Positions 18,704-28,319 are shown, counted from the first letter of the stretch. The stretch is DNA of 37,194 nucleotides from Anaerolineae bacterium (GCA_022616105.1 JAKEFL010000028.1:1-37194), one strand, 5' to 3'. The notes: generated from the letters alone by a model not told the origin. Translations and numbers: made by a program.

Positions 18704-18796
18704 GGGTTTCTCCTATGTGGATTGTTGCGAGTATTTTACCCTGTTCAAAAAACACCGTTTGAGGGATTTTCTCCTGATATTTGATACAATTTTCTT

Positions 18797-19201
18797 ATGC
18801 CCACCAGCCTCATCCCTCCGCCCGCAGATGATGAAACCGAGTGTGGCAATTGCGGCTCGTATATTTACCACGGGCTGTTGAAGTGTCCCAACTGTGGAGT
18901 GTATCTGGATGAGCCGAATGAAACAGAAGATAAAAGTCCCAAGTTCCGCCCGAAAAGTAAGTTCTCCCTTGCTGTCGAATCTGTTCTACGTAAGATACGC
19001 GGCGAGCCAGATTATGCAGAGGAATTATTTACAGGCGCGTTGAGGGAGAAAGCCTTATTCGATGATCTGCTCCGTAAAGTGGGTGGCGACCGTTCTGTCG
19101 TGGAGCGACTCATTGAACATGAGCGCAAACAACGACCAAATGCAACGCGGCTGACTTGCCTGCAAAATGCGATCAGTCGTTGGGAGAATGAAAACAGATA
19201 G
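18797..19201 (+). CDS. Zinc-ribbon protein of unknown function
   Basis: CGNCGSYIYHGLLKCPNCGVYL; soluble, 134 aa. Confidence 0.75.
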   Translation: MPTSLIPPPADDETECGNCGSYIYHGLLKCPNCGVYLDEPNETEDKSPKFRPKSKFSLAVESVLRKIRGEPDYAEELFTGALREKALFDDLLRKVGGDRSVVERLIEHERKQRPNATRLTCLQNAISRWENENR

Positions 19202-19268
19202 CGGAGACCCAATCGGTCTCCGCTTCTGATTTATTGAGGAGGAACATTCACAGTTAGTTCAGCGTCCT

Positions 19269-19727
19269 TTGCGGGAGATGAAAGCGCGAACCCGGTTTCT
19301 TATCGTAGTTGGTCTGATAATTCTTGTTTTGAGCATTGCCTGGTATACCTACCCAAAGAGAAATCAGGAGCCTGCGCAAGTCTTCCCTGCCACGATCAAC
19401 CGCGACTGTGCTCCATGGGATGGCGCGGCGTTTACTCTATCCATTCCCACCGAAGATGGAATAATCATTTATGTTTCCATCTGGCAATCGCCTGACATAA
19501 AACTTCCAGTCACATTTACATTTCCCGATGAAACGGGACAAATCGGCTTTGCCTATATCATACCGGATCTCGATCCTCTTCAACAATTAAGCGGTGAGGT
19601 ATTCTTTTGGCGCGTTGAAGAGGGGATTCCTGTCGAAGGCGAGTTCAACTTCACAACTGAAAGTGGAAAACAATTCAAAGGCAAGTTCAAGGCAGAGTGG
19701 GGCGATCAAGTTGTTTACTGCGGATAG
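19269..19727 (+). CDS. Hypothetical protein with N-terminal TM anchor
   Basis: 152 aa; hydrophobic N-terminus LIVVGLIILVLSIAWY. Confidence 0.65.
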   Translation: MREMKARTRFLIVVGLIILVLSIAWYTYPKRNQEPAQVFPATINRDCAPWDGAAFTLSIPTEDGIIIYVSIWQSPDIKLPVTFTFPDETGQIGFAYIIPDLDPLQQLSGEVFFWRVEEGIPVEGEFNFTTESGKQFKGKFKAEWGDQVVYCG

Positions 19728-19810
19728 TATTCACACATTTTTTTCACGATTTCCTAAAGTCTCGCAAGTATGATGGTGAAACTTATTTCACTTTGTTCAT
19801 AATTGCACGC

Positions 19811-19893
19811 GCTCGGTGGCGTCCCTCGCGTAGCATCCCCGAAGGGGACGCCGCCACCTTGAAAAGCCGAAGGTGGACGGCGGCTCGAGCAAG
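19811..19893. repeat. Intergenic repeat family with copy at 20862-20943
   Basis: Shared 'ccttgaaaagccgaagstggrcggcg...gagcaag'. Confidence 0.65.
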
Positions 19894-19917
19894 ATTGATT
19901 AGCTAAAGGAGACAATT

Positions 19918-20718
19918 ATGGAAAATGATGACAGACCAATCGGTCAACTTCTCTCTCGAAGAGATGCCCTCAAACTGCTAGGCATCACAAGCGCCGCATT
20001 CCTTGCCGGATGCGCGCCCGGTTCATCTAATCTTTTGACAGATACACCTGTTCCCACAGATATTCTGGAGGCGACAAGCCCACCACTCTCCGCAACGACA
20101 GTTGCCAGCACTGCCTTTCCAGCCTGCATCGTCCGCCCCGAATTGACCGAGGGTCCGTATTTCGTGGATGAAAAGATCAACCGCTCGGACATTCGATCCG
20201 ATCCGTCGGATGGCTCTGTCAAAGAAGGTTTGCCACTCCAGCTAACATTTCGGGTCTCGCAAGTCAACAACAGTTGCGCTCCGCTCGAAGGAGCCACGGT
20301 GGATATCTGGCATTGTGACGCGCTGGGTGTTTATTCCGATGCTTCAGATCCCAGCTTCAACACCATCGGGAAAAAGTTTCTGCGCGGCTATCAGGTGACT
20401 GATGCCAACGGAGTTGCCCAGTTCATAACGATCTATCCTGGCTGGTATCAGGGCAGGACAGTCCACATCCACTTCAAAATCCGCGCTAACGATTCTTCAG
20501 GCTCCACCTACGATTTCACATCGCAGTTGTTCTTCGACGACTCGCTCAGCGATATGATTTATACACAGGAGCCTTATGCCAGCAAACAGGGCACACGCTC
20601 ACCGCGTAATGACGGCGATAATATTTTCGGAGAAAGCGGAGATCAATTGACCCTTCAACTCGCCCAAACCGCAGAGGGCTACGCGGCGACATTCGATATC
20701 GGACTGCAAATTTCCTAA
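19918..20718 (+). CDS. Intradiol ring-cleavage dioxygenase-like protein, Tat/lipoprotein signal
   Basis: LLSRRDALKLLGITSAAFLAGCAPG; LTEGPYFVDE, VDIWHCDALGVYSD, RGYQVTDANGVAQFITIYPGWYQGRTVHIHFK. Confidence 0.9.
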   Translation: MENDDRPIGQLLSRRDALKLLGITSAAFLAGCAPGSSNLLTDTPVPTDILEATSPPLSATTVASTAFPACIVRPELTEGPYFVDEKINRSDIRSDPSDGSVKEGLPLQLTFRVSQVNNSCAPLEGATVDIWHCDALGVYSDASDPSFNTIGKKFLRGYQVTDANGVAQFITIYPGWYQGRTVHIHFKIRANDSSGSTYDFTSQLFFDDSLSDMIYTQEPYASKQGTRSPRNDGDNIFGESGDQLTLQLAQTAEGYAATFDIGLQIS

Positions 20719-20861
20719 ACGCAGGATATATCCGTTGAAAAGCAGAGACAATTGAGCCTCTGCTTTTTGTTTGTCAGGTCTGATAAAATCCAGCGGATGA
20801 CCGGGCATAGACTCCTCACCCTTTCCGAAATGTCCTGAATACCATGTCACTCTAAACAGGC

Positions 20862-20943
20862 TCAAGCCGCCGTCCGCGGCGGCGGATTGCAAGTAAATCC
20901 TGCGCCCCTTGAAAAGCCGAAGCTGGGCGGCGCAGGGAGCAAG
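20862..20943. repeat. Intergenic repeat family with copy at 19811-19893
   Basis: 'ccttgaaaagccgaagctgggcggcgcagggagcaag'. Confidence 0.6.
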
Positions 20944-20968
20944 CGCATTTCTAGTAAAATCATGCCTT

Positions 20969-21871
20969 ATGGATACAGATAATATCGATACATTGAAAAA
21001 ACATCCATTGCAAAACGGGCGTTTAGCATACAAGTTGAGGCATGCAAACGTTTATATCTCTGACGAGGGTTTTCATTTCATAGACTATCTCGATCCTGTT
21101 GCAGAAATCTCCCCTGAAATTGATGCATCACAATTAACAAATGAAGAGTCTGTATATATCGAAAAACAATTACAGGCGAACGCAAAGAAATTTGAGAATC
21201 AAGTAAACATCCTCAAGAAACACCCATCTCTCAAGAATGCAAAAGTTCTTGACATTGGATGCGGCGGAGGGCTGTTCCTTTCTTTATTGAAGCAACGAGG
21301 CGCGGAGGTTATTGGAATTGAATTAAATGATAGCCGCGCACAGTATGCAAAGACAAAACACAACCTTGACATTCATAAGCAGCCCATCGAAAGTGAGTTC
21401 TGGCAGAAGAGTTATGCAAATCACTTCGATGCGGTGACATTATGGGACGTGATCGAACACGTCAATTATCCATACCAGACTTTGCAGTCTGCGGTGAATG
21501 TTTTGAAGGCGGGCGGGCTGTTACTGATAGACACGCCATGCAGGGATAGTTTCTATCATCAGTTTGGCGGGCTTACTTATCGTTTGTCAGGCGGCAGGTT
21601 TCCGACCTTTCTGAATGCGATGTATTCGTCACATCTGTTTGGTCATAAACAGATCTTCTCCACGACTGAGATGAAAGAATTGTTTGAGTCAGTTGGTCTT
21701 GATGTTGTTGATCTGCATAAGTTCCACGAGTTGTCCTTCCCTTATGACTTTTACCTGAAAAAGCTTTTCAAATCAGAGATCATCGTTAAAATACTGCTGC
21801 CACTTGTTGGAATATTTTTCAAGATATTCAAAATCCAAAACAAAATGCTGGTGATTGGGAAAAAATCATAA
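20969..21871 (+). CDS. Class I SAM-dependent methyltransferase
   Basis: VLDIGCGGGLFLSLLKQRGAEVIGIEL motif I; start trimmed to MDTDNIDTL because upstream codons lie in the intergenic repeat. Confidence 0.85.
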   Translation: MDTDNIDTLKKHPLQNGRLAYKLRHANVYISDEGFHFIDYLDPVAEISPEIDASQLTNEESVYIEKQLQANAKKFENQVNILKKHPSLKNAKVLDIGCGGGLFLSLLKQRGAEVIGIELNDSRAQYAKTKHNLDIHKQPIESEFWQKSYANHFDAVTLWDVIEHVNYPYQTLQSAVNVLKAGGLLLIDTPCRDSFYHQFGGLTYRLSGGRFPTFLNAMYSSHLFGHKQIFSTTEMKELFESVGLDVVDLHKFHELSFPYDFYLKKLFKSEIIVKILLPLVGIFFKIFKIQNKMLVIGKKS

Positions 21872-21874
21872 ACT

Positions 21875-22016
21875 CCGTCATTGCGAGGAGGGCTGGTGGT
21901 TGAGTAGCCCTGAGCGTTCGTTGCGAAGGGCGTATCGAAACCCAGCCCGACGAAGCAATCCCCTCGCGATCGTGGAGATTGCTTCGGGCGGGAGAGCACC
22001 GCCCTCGCAATGACGG
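21875..22016. repeat. CCGTCATTGCGAGG-family repeat with a nested GGTTGAGTAGC/GTATCGAAACC repeat
   Basis: Outer ends 'ccgtcattgcgagg'/'ctcgcaatgacgg'; inner 'ggtggttgagtagccctgagcgttcgttgcgaagggcgtatcgaaaccc'. Confidence 0.85.
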
Positions 22017-22037
22017 AATCAACACAGGAGAATCATT

Positions 22038-22814
22038 ATGAACAACAACGAATACATCCCTCAACGGGCAATGAGCATCCATGCGCACCCGGACGATCAG
22101 GAGTTTACCGTCGGAGGCACGCTCGCTAAATGGGCGAAGGCAGGCTGCGAGATCATCTCGGTCGTCATCACCAGCGGTGACTCCGGCTCGAACGACCCGG
22201 CGAAAGACGGGAGCCATAAACAGGAACTGGCTGAGTTGCGTGAGCAGGAACAGCTCGCAGCGAATGATATATTGGGAGTCAGAGAGACGGTCTTTTTGCG
22301 TTATCCGGATGGGGAACTGGAACCGACCATCGCGCTGCGAAAGGATCTCACCCGCCTCATCCGGCAATACAAGCCGGATACCGTTTCAGTGGGGAATCCT
22401 GAAGCATGGTTTTATGGCGATGAATATGTGAATCACCCCGATCACCGCGCCGCCGCGCAAGCCGCGTGCGAAGCGGTTTTCCCGTCAGCGGGGAGCCGGC
22501 TCATGTTCGTGGATCTGCTGGCAGCGGGGTATGAACCGCATGATGTCAAACGGTTATACATCCACGGCACGGAAAAATCCAATACGTGGGTAGACATCAC
22601 AGAGACGATGGATATCAAAATCAAGGCTTTGCAGCAGCATCTGAGTCAGATCAATCCCGATGAAGTGGGGAAGTGGATGCTCGAATGGGCGGAGCAGGAA
22701 GCGAAGGACAAGGGCATGAAGTATGCCGAGAGTTATAAGGTGATGATCCTGAAAAGGGATGAGGAAGAAAAGTCAAAAGAGGAGATGGCCGAGCAAAGCG
22801 GAAGCGAGGGGTAG
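22038..22814 (+). CDS. PIG-L family deacetylase
   Basis: SIHAHPDDQEFTVGGTLAKWAKAGCEIISVVITSGDSGSND; NHPDHRAA. Confidence 0.92.
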   Translation: MNNNEYIPQRAMSIHAHPDDQEFTVGGTLAKWAKAGCEIISVVITSGDSGSNDPAKDGSHKQELAELREQEQLAANDILGVRETVFLRYPDGELEPTIALRKDLTRLIRQYKPDTVSVGNPEAWFYGDEYVNHPDHRAAAQAACEAVFPSAGSRLMFVDLLAAGYEPHDVKRLYIHGTEKSNTWVDITETMDIKIKALQQHLSQINPDEVGKWMLEWAEQEAKDKGMKYAESYKVMILKRDEEEKSKEEMAEQSGSEG

Positions 22815-22867
22815 CGTGATGTTATCCACATCCTATTGCTCAAGCCGCCGAGGACGGCGGCTTTGTT

Positions 22868-23569
22868 TTAGAAAACAATATGACCAAGCAATGCAGATAC
22901 AACCGTCAGCGTGATGTTATCTATGTCCTTGAATGATAGAGACTCGATAAGCATTGCGCCAAGCGCGATCCATGTAATGGGCAGTACATAGCGGCTGAGA
23001 GGACTGGTGAACTCTCCCATCCAAACATAGATGGCGAAGATAAAGAGAGTCAATAGCCAGCCGCCTGCGAAGACACTCAGAGAACCAGCCACACTTTTTT
23101 TGCGCGACCAGGGCAGCTTCGGCGAGTTGACGCGGCGACCGACGATATCAGCAATCCCGTCGCCGCCGCACATCATCATCAGCGCGGGGATGCCAACTGG
23201 CGAATCTTTCCAATAGATCAAAGTCATCGCGATAAACACGATGCCATAAAACAACGGACCGCGCAGGATCTCGCGGCGGTCACCTGTTCGGGACATGGCT
23301 TTGACTGCCGCGTCGTCTTTGAGGATGCCCGTCCCGACCAGAACGAATTGTGTTGTGATCACAAAAGGAACCAGCGCGGCAAGCCAACGGGAAATTGGCA
23401 GATCGGGATACATCAGCCAGCATAAAACAAAAATCGGACCCGTGCCAATGTGAATGATCTTGCGGCTTAATTTGCTTTCGATGACCCCGCGATGTGCCAG
23501 GAAGTCCATCAAGCGCAGGAAGGCGAGGGCGATGAGGAAGGTGAAGAGAGTGGCGAGGTAGGGGTTCAT
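22868..23569 (-). CDS. Phytol/dolichol kinase-like CTP-dependent kinase family membrane protein
   Basis: SRKIIHIGTGPIFVLCW, CGGDGIADIVGRR, SRKKSVAGSLSVFAGGW; start trimmed to MNPYLATL. Confidence 0.75.
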   Translation of the reverse strand: MNPYLATLFTFLIALAFLRLMDFLAHRGVIESKLSRKIIHIGTGPIFVLCWLMYPDLPISRWLAALVPFVITTQFVLVGTGILKDDAAVKAMSRTGDRREILRGPLFYGIVFIAMTLIYWKDSPVGIPALMMMCGGDGIADIVGRRVNSPKLPWSRKKSVAGSLSVFAGGWLLTLFIFAIYVWMGEFTSPLSRYVLPITWIALGAMLIESLSFKDIDNITLTVVSALLGHIVF

Positions 23570-23640
23570 TTCCTGTATTAACACAAAATGCCGCAATTTA
23601 GTGCGGCACAATCTTACTGACATGCATTTTAGTGCTGGTG

Positions 23641-24408
23641 TTAGTTCGTTTTGAGCAATTCTGCTTCTTTTGCTATTTCATCTTTTCCCATTTTCTCAAG
23701 ATTTTCCAGCATTAGTCGTTTGAAACCTTCTGGATTCATTTGACAATGATAATAATAATGATCCTTCAACCTCTCTTCAAGTTCTTTAGCTTTCTTTCTC
23801 TTAGATTTCGGCCATTTTCCTCTAAGCTCAAGCCCTGTTTGTATTGCTTTATAAAAGCTATAAATTAATGTAATTAAAGCAAGCCAGTTACTATAGAATT
23901 CAAGAACAGTAATGAGCAATGGAATTATTACAAGCCAAACAAAAATTATGAACGAACCTGTTTTTATTTCTTTTCTTCTTTTTCGCCTTTCGGCATCAAG
24001 TTCGGCGTAGGTTTTATAGTCCAAATTAGAATACAACTTATTTACATATTCCTTGTTTAGAGCAACATCAGGAATTTCATTGTCTTTTACAAGTCTCCAA
24101 TACAAACGAATCTTTCCATCTTGATCAAAGAATCCTATTAGATGGTCAGAGCCTTTTATCGTGTTTAGGCTATGAATAAGGTCTCCTTTATTATCAAAAG
24201 CGGAAAAAAACAATGGAATTGGATATCGATTTAGCCAATTCTTTAATTCCTTTTCCATTGCATCTGCAATATCTATGTCGCGAGCATTTTCAATTGTTAT
24301 TACTAAGTGAAGATTGGCAAACTTAAAATCACTCGCAGGAGGATGATATTCTACAAAGTACCACCCTCTGCTTTCTTTTAATGGCATGTATTTTCTATCT
24401 GTACTCAT
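23641..24408 (-). CDS. Hypothetical membrane protein
   Basis: 255 aa, two central TM segments, visibly more AT-rich than neighbours. Confidence 0.65.
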   Translation of the reverse strand: MSTDRKYMPLKESRGWYFVEYHPPASDFKFANLHLVITIENARDIDIADAMEKELKNWLNRYPIPLFFSAFDNKGDLIHSLNTIKGSDHLIGFFDQDGKIRLYWRLVKDNEIPDVALNKEYVNKLYSNLDYKTYAELDAERRKRRKEIKTGSFIIFVWLVIIPLLITVLEFYSNWLALITLIYSFYKAIQTGLELRGKWPKSKRKKAKELEERLKDHYYYHCQMNPEGFKRLMLENLEKMGKDEIAKEAELLKTN

Positions 24409-24540
24409 GTTTTCCTCTTATATGTTAAATACGGAAAACTTTCAAACAGGTTTCCCAATAGCCATTTTACGCGTTTAACAAAAAATGCCACAAACGCGGC
24501 AAAATCGTAAATCCACAATCCTAAATCGAAAATTGAAGAG

Positions 24541-24612
24541 TGGGCCCAGCAGGATTCGAACCTGCAACCAAAGCGTTATGAGCACTCTGCTCTGCCATTG
24601 AGCTATGGGCCC
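24541..24612 (-). tRNA. tRNA-Met (CAT)
   Basis: GGGCCCA TA GCTC..GAGC A GAGTG CTCATAA CGCTT TGGTT GCAGG TTCGAAT CCTGC TGGGCCC A cloverleaf. Confidence 0.92.
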
Positions 24613-24616
24613 CGTT

Positions 24617-24697
24617 TCAGTGAAAAAGTAATCAGTGATCAGTGAGACAGTAATCGTCGATACTGATTACTGACAGACTACTCACTGCTCACTGAAC
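24617..24697. repeat. Intergenic inverted repeat between tRNAs (AGTAATCAGTGATCAGTGA...)
   Basis: 'agtaatcagtgatcagtgagacagtaatcg' vs 'tgattactgacagactactcactgctcactgaa'. Confidence 0.6.
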
Positions 24698-24700
24698 CAG

Positions 24701-24772
24701 AGCGGGAGATGGGATTCGAACCCACGCATATCAGCTTGGAAGGCTGACGCCTTACCACTTGGCGACTCCCGC
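24701..24772 (-). tRNA. tRNA-Gly (TCC)
   Basis: GCGGGAG TC GCC..GGC G TCAGC CTTCCAA GCTGA TATGC GTGGG TTCGAAT CCCAT CTCCCGC. Confidence 0.92.
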
Positions 24773-24897
24773 GTGCGGGGGACATTTTACCACAATCATG
24801 AGTATCATCATTGCGAACGCTGCTTGATGTTTAGGCAGCAATACACCCTAAAAAGCACAATTTCATTGGGTGTTATAATACGTTCAAGGAGATAAAT

Positions 24898-25386
24898 TTG
24901 GTGACAACCCTCAGCGCAAGCCAAACCCAAATCATAGGTACAGCAATCGCAGAACTTCTCAGCGGAAACTTGTCTGATGAGACCATCATACAAATCAACA
25001 CTCTCAAGCGCGATGAGATCAACAACCCTCTGGAGCATATCGTCGGCTTCATCCAGGGCACAGCAGACCCTCAGCAAGATAGAGAATGGCTGATCCGCTC
25101 GCTATTAGGCGACATCAGCTTTCTCGCACTCGAAACACTGGATGAGAAGATGAAACCAGAAGCCCGCACTTGGACGCTCACCGCATATCTTCTGCTGGAA
25201 ATCCTTGAAGGCAACATCAGGGAAACCACTCGTGAAACCATACTTTCGATGAGCAATCCGGAGGCTATACCTAGCCCATGCCAGCCCCTCGTCAACCACA
25301 TCCGAGAAAACAAGGAAGCCACAGCTAAAGACTTGCTTGAAATACTCATCACCATCGCCAGCGACCAAAAGGAGAAGATGCCATGA
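24898..25386 (+). CDS. Hypothetical protein (predicted helical)
   Basis: 162 aa; TTG 24898 or GTG 24901 start after aaggagataaat; 4-bp ATGA overlap with next gene. Confidence 0.6.
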   Translation: MVTTLSASQTQIIGTAIAELLSGNLSDETIIQINTLKRDEINNPLEHIVGFIQGTADPQQDREWLIRSLLGDISFLALETLDEKMKPEARTWTLTAYLLLEILEGNIRETTRETILSMSNPEAIPSPCQPLVNHIRENKEATAKDLLEILITIASDQKEKMP

Positions 25387-25814
25387 CTTATACAGATGTC
25401 TTTCCCGAAAAGCGCTCCCCAAGCGGGGGCGCTTTCGTTTTCATCGCTCTGCTTGTCATGATCAGCGTCGCGACTATCACTATTTACCTGCAATCACACG
25501 CCACCAGTTCACATGGTGACGATGCAGTTCAGGCGCGCAATTGCATCCAAAATAACGGCGTCTGGAAGGTCTATCAGGAACCCAAACCAAGAAGCAATAT
25601 CTATCATTGGCTCTGCATGGATCCCAAGAGCAGCACAATCTTCGATATGATTGTCGAGAAACTCAACGAGATGACGTATCAAGAAAAGACTGCTTTTAAG
25701 CCAAAGGGCGGTCGGTGGGAATCAATACGAAGATGGCTTGAGATGGGAGAAAATCGTGGTGGCTCGTGGGTCAATCCTCCACAAGGTTCGTTCAACCTCA
25801 TCCCGCCTCCGTAA
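25383..25814 (+). CDS. Hypothetical single-TM protein
   Basis: 143 aa, TM FVFIALLVMISVATITIYL, then CIQNNGVWKVYQEPKPRSNIYHWLCMDP domain. Confidence 0.65.
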   Translation: MTYTDVFPEKRSPSGGAFVFIALLVMISVATITIYLQSHATSSHGDDAVQARNCIQNNGVWKVYQEPKPRSNIYHWLCMDPKSSTIFDMIVEKLNEMTYQEKTAFKPKGGRWESIRRWLEMGENRGGSWVNPPQGSFNLIPPP

Positions 25815-25928
25815 GTTTGCGATAGTAGAACATATTTGTTTCACTTCTTACACTCTGCTTCGGGAACTAAACTATCTCCAATGCGTCTCAAAAGTAGAAA
25901 CTCCGACAATCTCTGGAGGTACCTACCC

Positions 25929-27209
25929 ATGAAATCTCCCCTTCTATTCAAAATATCAACTGTCAGTGCGGTTCTCAGCTTGATTCTTAGCGCCTGTGGG
26001 CCCTCAGCCTCGGCATCCATCGCCCAATCCAATCTACAACGGGTCACCGCACCGGATGCGCCGCCTGACCAGATTCAGGTTGTGGTGGCAAACAATAACA
26101 CGTTCGCCTTTGACCTGTACCGGTCACTTCAGGCGCAGGATGGGAATCTGATCTATTCGCCGTATAGCATTTCCCTGGCGCTGGCGATGACCTACGCGGG
26201 TGCGCGCGGCGAAACCGAATCACAGATGTCGCAGGCCCTGCACTTCCTCGCACAAGATCAACTCCATCCCGCGTTCAACGCGCTCGACCTTCAGCTTGCC
26301 GAACGCGGCAAAGCCGCATCCGATGAGGAAACGCCGCTCCAACTGAGTATTGCCAATGCGGTCTGGGCTGAACAGACATATCCCTTCCTGCAGAGCTTTC
26401 TCGATACGATTGCGTTGAACTATGGAGCAGGCATTCGCCTGGCGGATTTCATCAACCAGTATGAAGCCGTTCGTAAGGAAATCAACGATTGGGTCAGCAA
26501 TCAGACCGAGGAAAAGATCAAGGACCTCATCCCCGAAGGCGTGCTCAATCCAGATACTCGCATGGCGCTGGTCAATGCCATTTACTTCAAAGCGGATTGG
26601 CTCAGCCCGTTCGAAGCCGAATCGACAGGAGACGCTCCATTCCATCTGCTCGACGGTTCGGAGGTCACTGTGCCGATGATGCATAATGATACTTTCGTTC
26701 CGTATGCCACAGGCGATGGATGGCAGGCAATTGAGCTGGCATATCAGGGCGGAACGGCGGCGATGGATATCGTTGTGCCGGACGAAGGCCGCTTTGACGA
26801 GGTCGAGTCAAACCTGGACCATCAAACTGTTTCCGCTATTTTGGGCAGTCTCCAGCCCGCGTCTGTTTCGCTTGCTCTGCCAAAGTTCAAATTTGAAAGC
26901 GAGTTCGGTCTTGCCGATCAACTCAAAGCACTGGGCATGACGGACGCCTTCGACGCTGATCTGGCGAACTTCACCGGCATGTCTGAAAGGGATGATCTGT
27001 ACATCAGTGCAGTCGTCCATAAGGCATTTGTCGCTGTGGATGAGAAGGGTACCGAAGCTGCAGCAGCCACCGCGGTCATCATCGGTGTGACCAGTGCGCA
27101 GCTATCGGAGCTCATATTGACGATTGATCGTCCGTTTATTTTCATCATCCGCGATATTCCCACCGGGCAAATCCTGTTTATCGGACGTGTCCTTAACCCT
27201 GCTAAATAA
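25929..27209 (+). CDS. Serpin family protein, lipoprotein signal
   Basis: LILSACGPS lipobox; NLIYSPYSISLALAMTYAGARGETESQM, LVNAIYFKADW, HKAFVAVDEKGTEAAAATAVII hinge, DRPFIFIIRDIPTGQILFIGRVLNP. Confidence 0.95.
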   Translation: MKSPLLFKISTVSAVLSLILSACGPSASASIAQSNLQRVTAPDAPPDQIQVVVANNNTFAFDLYRSLQAQDGNLIYSPYSISLALAMTYAGARGETESQMSQALHFLAQDQLHPAFNALDLQLAERGKAASDEETPLQLSIANAVWAEQTYPFLQSFLDTIALNYGAGIRLADFINQYEAVRKEINDWVSNQTEEKIKDLIPEGVLNPDTRMALVNAIYFKADWLSPFEAESTGDAPFHLLDGSEVTVPMMHNDTFVPYATGDGWQAIELAYQGGTAAMDIVVPDEGRFDEVESNLDHQTVSAILGSLQPASVSLALPKFKFESEFGLADQLKALGMTDAFDADLANFTGMSERDDLYISAVVHKAFVAVDEKGTEAAAATAVIIGVTSAQLSELILTIDRPFIFIIRDIPTGQILFIGRVLNPAK

Positions 27210-27335
27210 AAAGATATGTCAAACAATATTCACTGGTGATGGGAAGATTTATCTTTGGTGAGAACATTACAATTCCTCACGAGAAGATTTTATAATTCTC
27301 TGCATTCGGAACACTTTAAAACAAGGAGAAACCTC

Positions 27336-28319
27336 GTGAAGTTTTTGCATTCCATCCTGATCGGTCTTTTACTTGCAGGCTGCATGTCACCAACTGAACA
27401 AGTGACCCCAACACCTACTTCAACTGTGCCTGTCATTACACCAACTCCTACCTCGGCTGCATCCCTAACGCCAACAGTTTCATCTACATCGACGTCCCTT
27501 CCTCCAGCGACGCCCTCGTCCGGTGACGATCCTGTTCTGGTGGGCTCAGGCGATATCGCGCATTGTCGCAGTGAAGGCGACGATATCACAGCCAGCATGC
27601 TCGATAACATCCCTGGAACCGTGTTCACCACTGGTGATAATGTCTATCGAGATGGAACAGCTGAAGAGTTTGCGAACTGCTATGATCCCACATGGGGACG
27701 TCACAAAGACCGCACCTATCCATCCCCGGGAAATCATGATTACCACACCGCCGACGGCGCGGGTTATTTTGATTATTTCGGGTCAAGAGCAGGTGAGCCT
27801 GGGAAGGGTTACTACAGTTATGACCTGGGTGCCTGGCATATCATTGTGCTGAATAGCAATATCGAGGTCAAGGCTGGCTCGCCGCAAGACGAATGGCTGC
27901 GAGCAGACCTTGCAGCGCATCCTGTTGCCTGCACGCTGGCATACTGGCATCATCCGCGCTTTAGTTCGGGCACTGTGCATGGAAGTAATAAATCCATGCA
28001 GCCGCTTTGGGAGGCATTGTATGAGAATGGGGCTGACGTAGTACTGGTTGGTCATGAGCATAATTACGAGCGCTTCGCGCCACAAGACCCCCAGGGCAAC
28101 CCTGACCCGACGCGTGGGATTCGTCAATTCGTGATCGGCAGTGGAGGTCGCAGTCACTATGAATTTGGGCCACCCATCGCCAATAGTGAAGTTCGCAATG
28201 GCGATACCAATGGTTTGCTCAAACTGACGCTTCACGACACCAGTTACAGTTGGGAGTTCATCCCCGAGCCGGGGAAGACGTTTACCGATTCTGGCACTGC
28301 ACCTTGTGTGACATCTTAG
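27336..28319 (+). CDS. Secreted metallophosphoesterase, lipoprotein
   Basis: GTG start after aaggagaaacctc; LLAGC lipobox, Thr/Pro linker, GSGDIAHC, TGDNVYRDG, PGNHDYHT, VGHEHNYER. Confidence 0.9.
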   Translation: MKFLHSILIGLLLAGCMSPTEQVTPTPTSTVPVITPTPTSAASLTPTVSSTSTSLPPATPSSGDDPVLVGSGDIAHCRSEGDDITASMLDNIPGTVFTTGDNVYRDGTAEEFANCYDPTWGRHKDRTYPSPGNHDYHTADGAGYFDYFGSRAGEPGKGYYSYDLGAWHIIVLNSNIEVKAGSPQDEWLRADLAAHPVACTLAYWHHPRFSSGTVHGSNKSMQPLWEALYENGADVVLVGHEHNYERFAPQDPQGNPDPTRGIRQFVIGSGGRSHYEFGPPIANSEVRNGDTNGLLKLTLHDTSYSWEFIPEPGKTFTDSGTAPCVTS

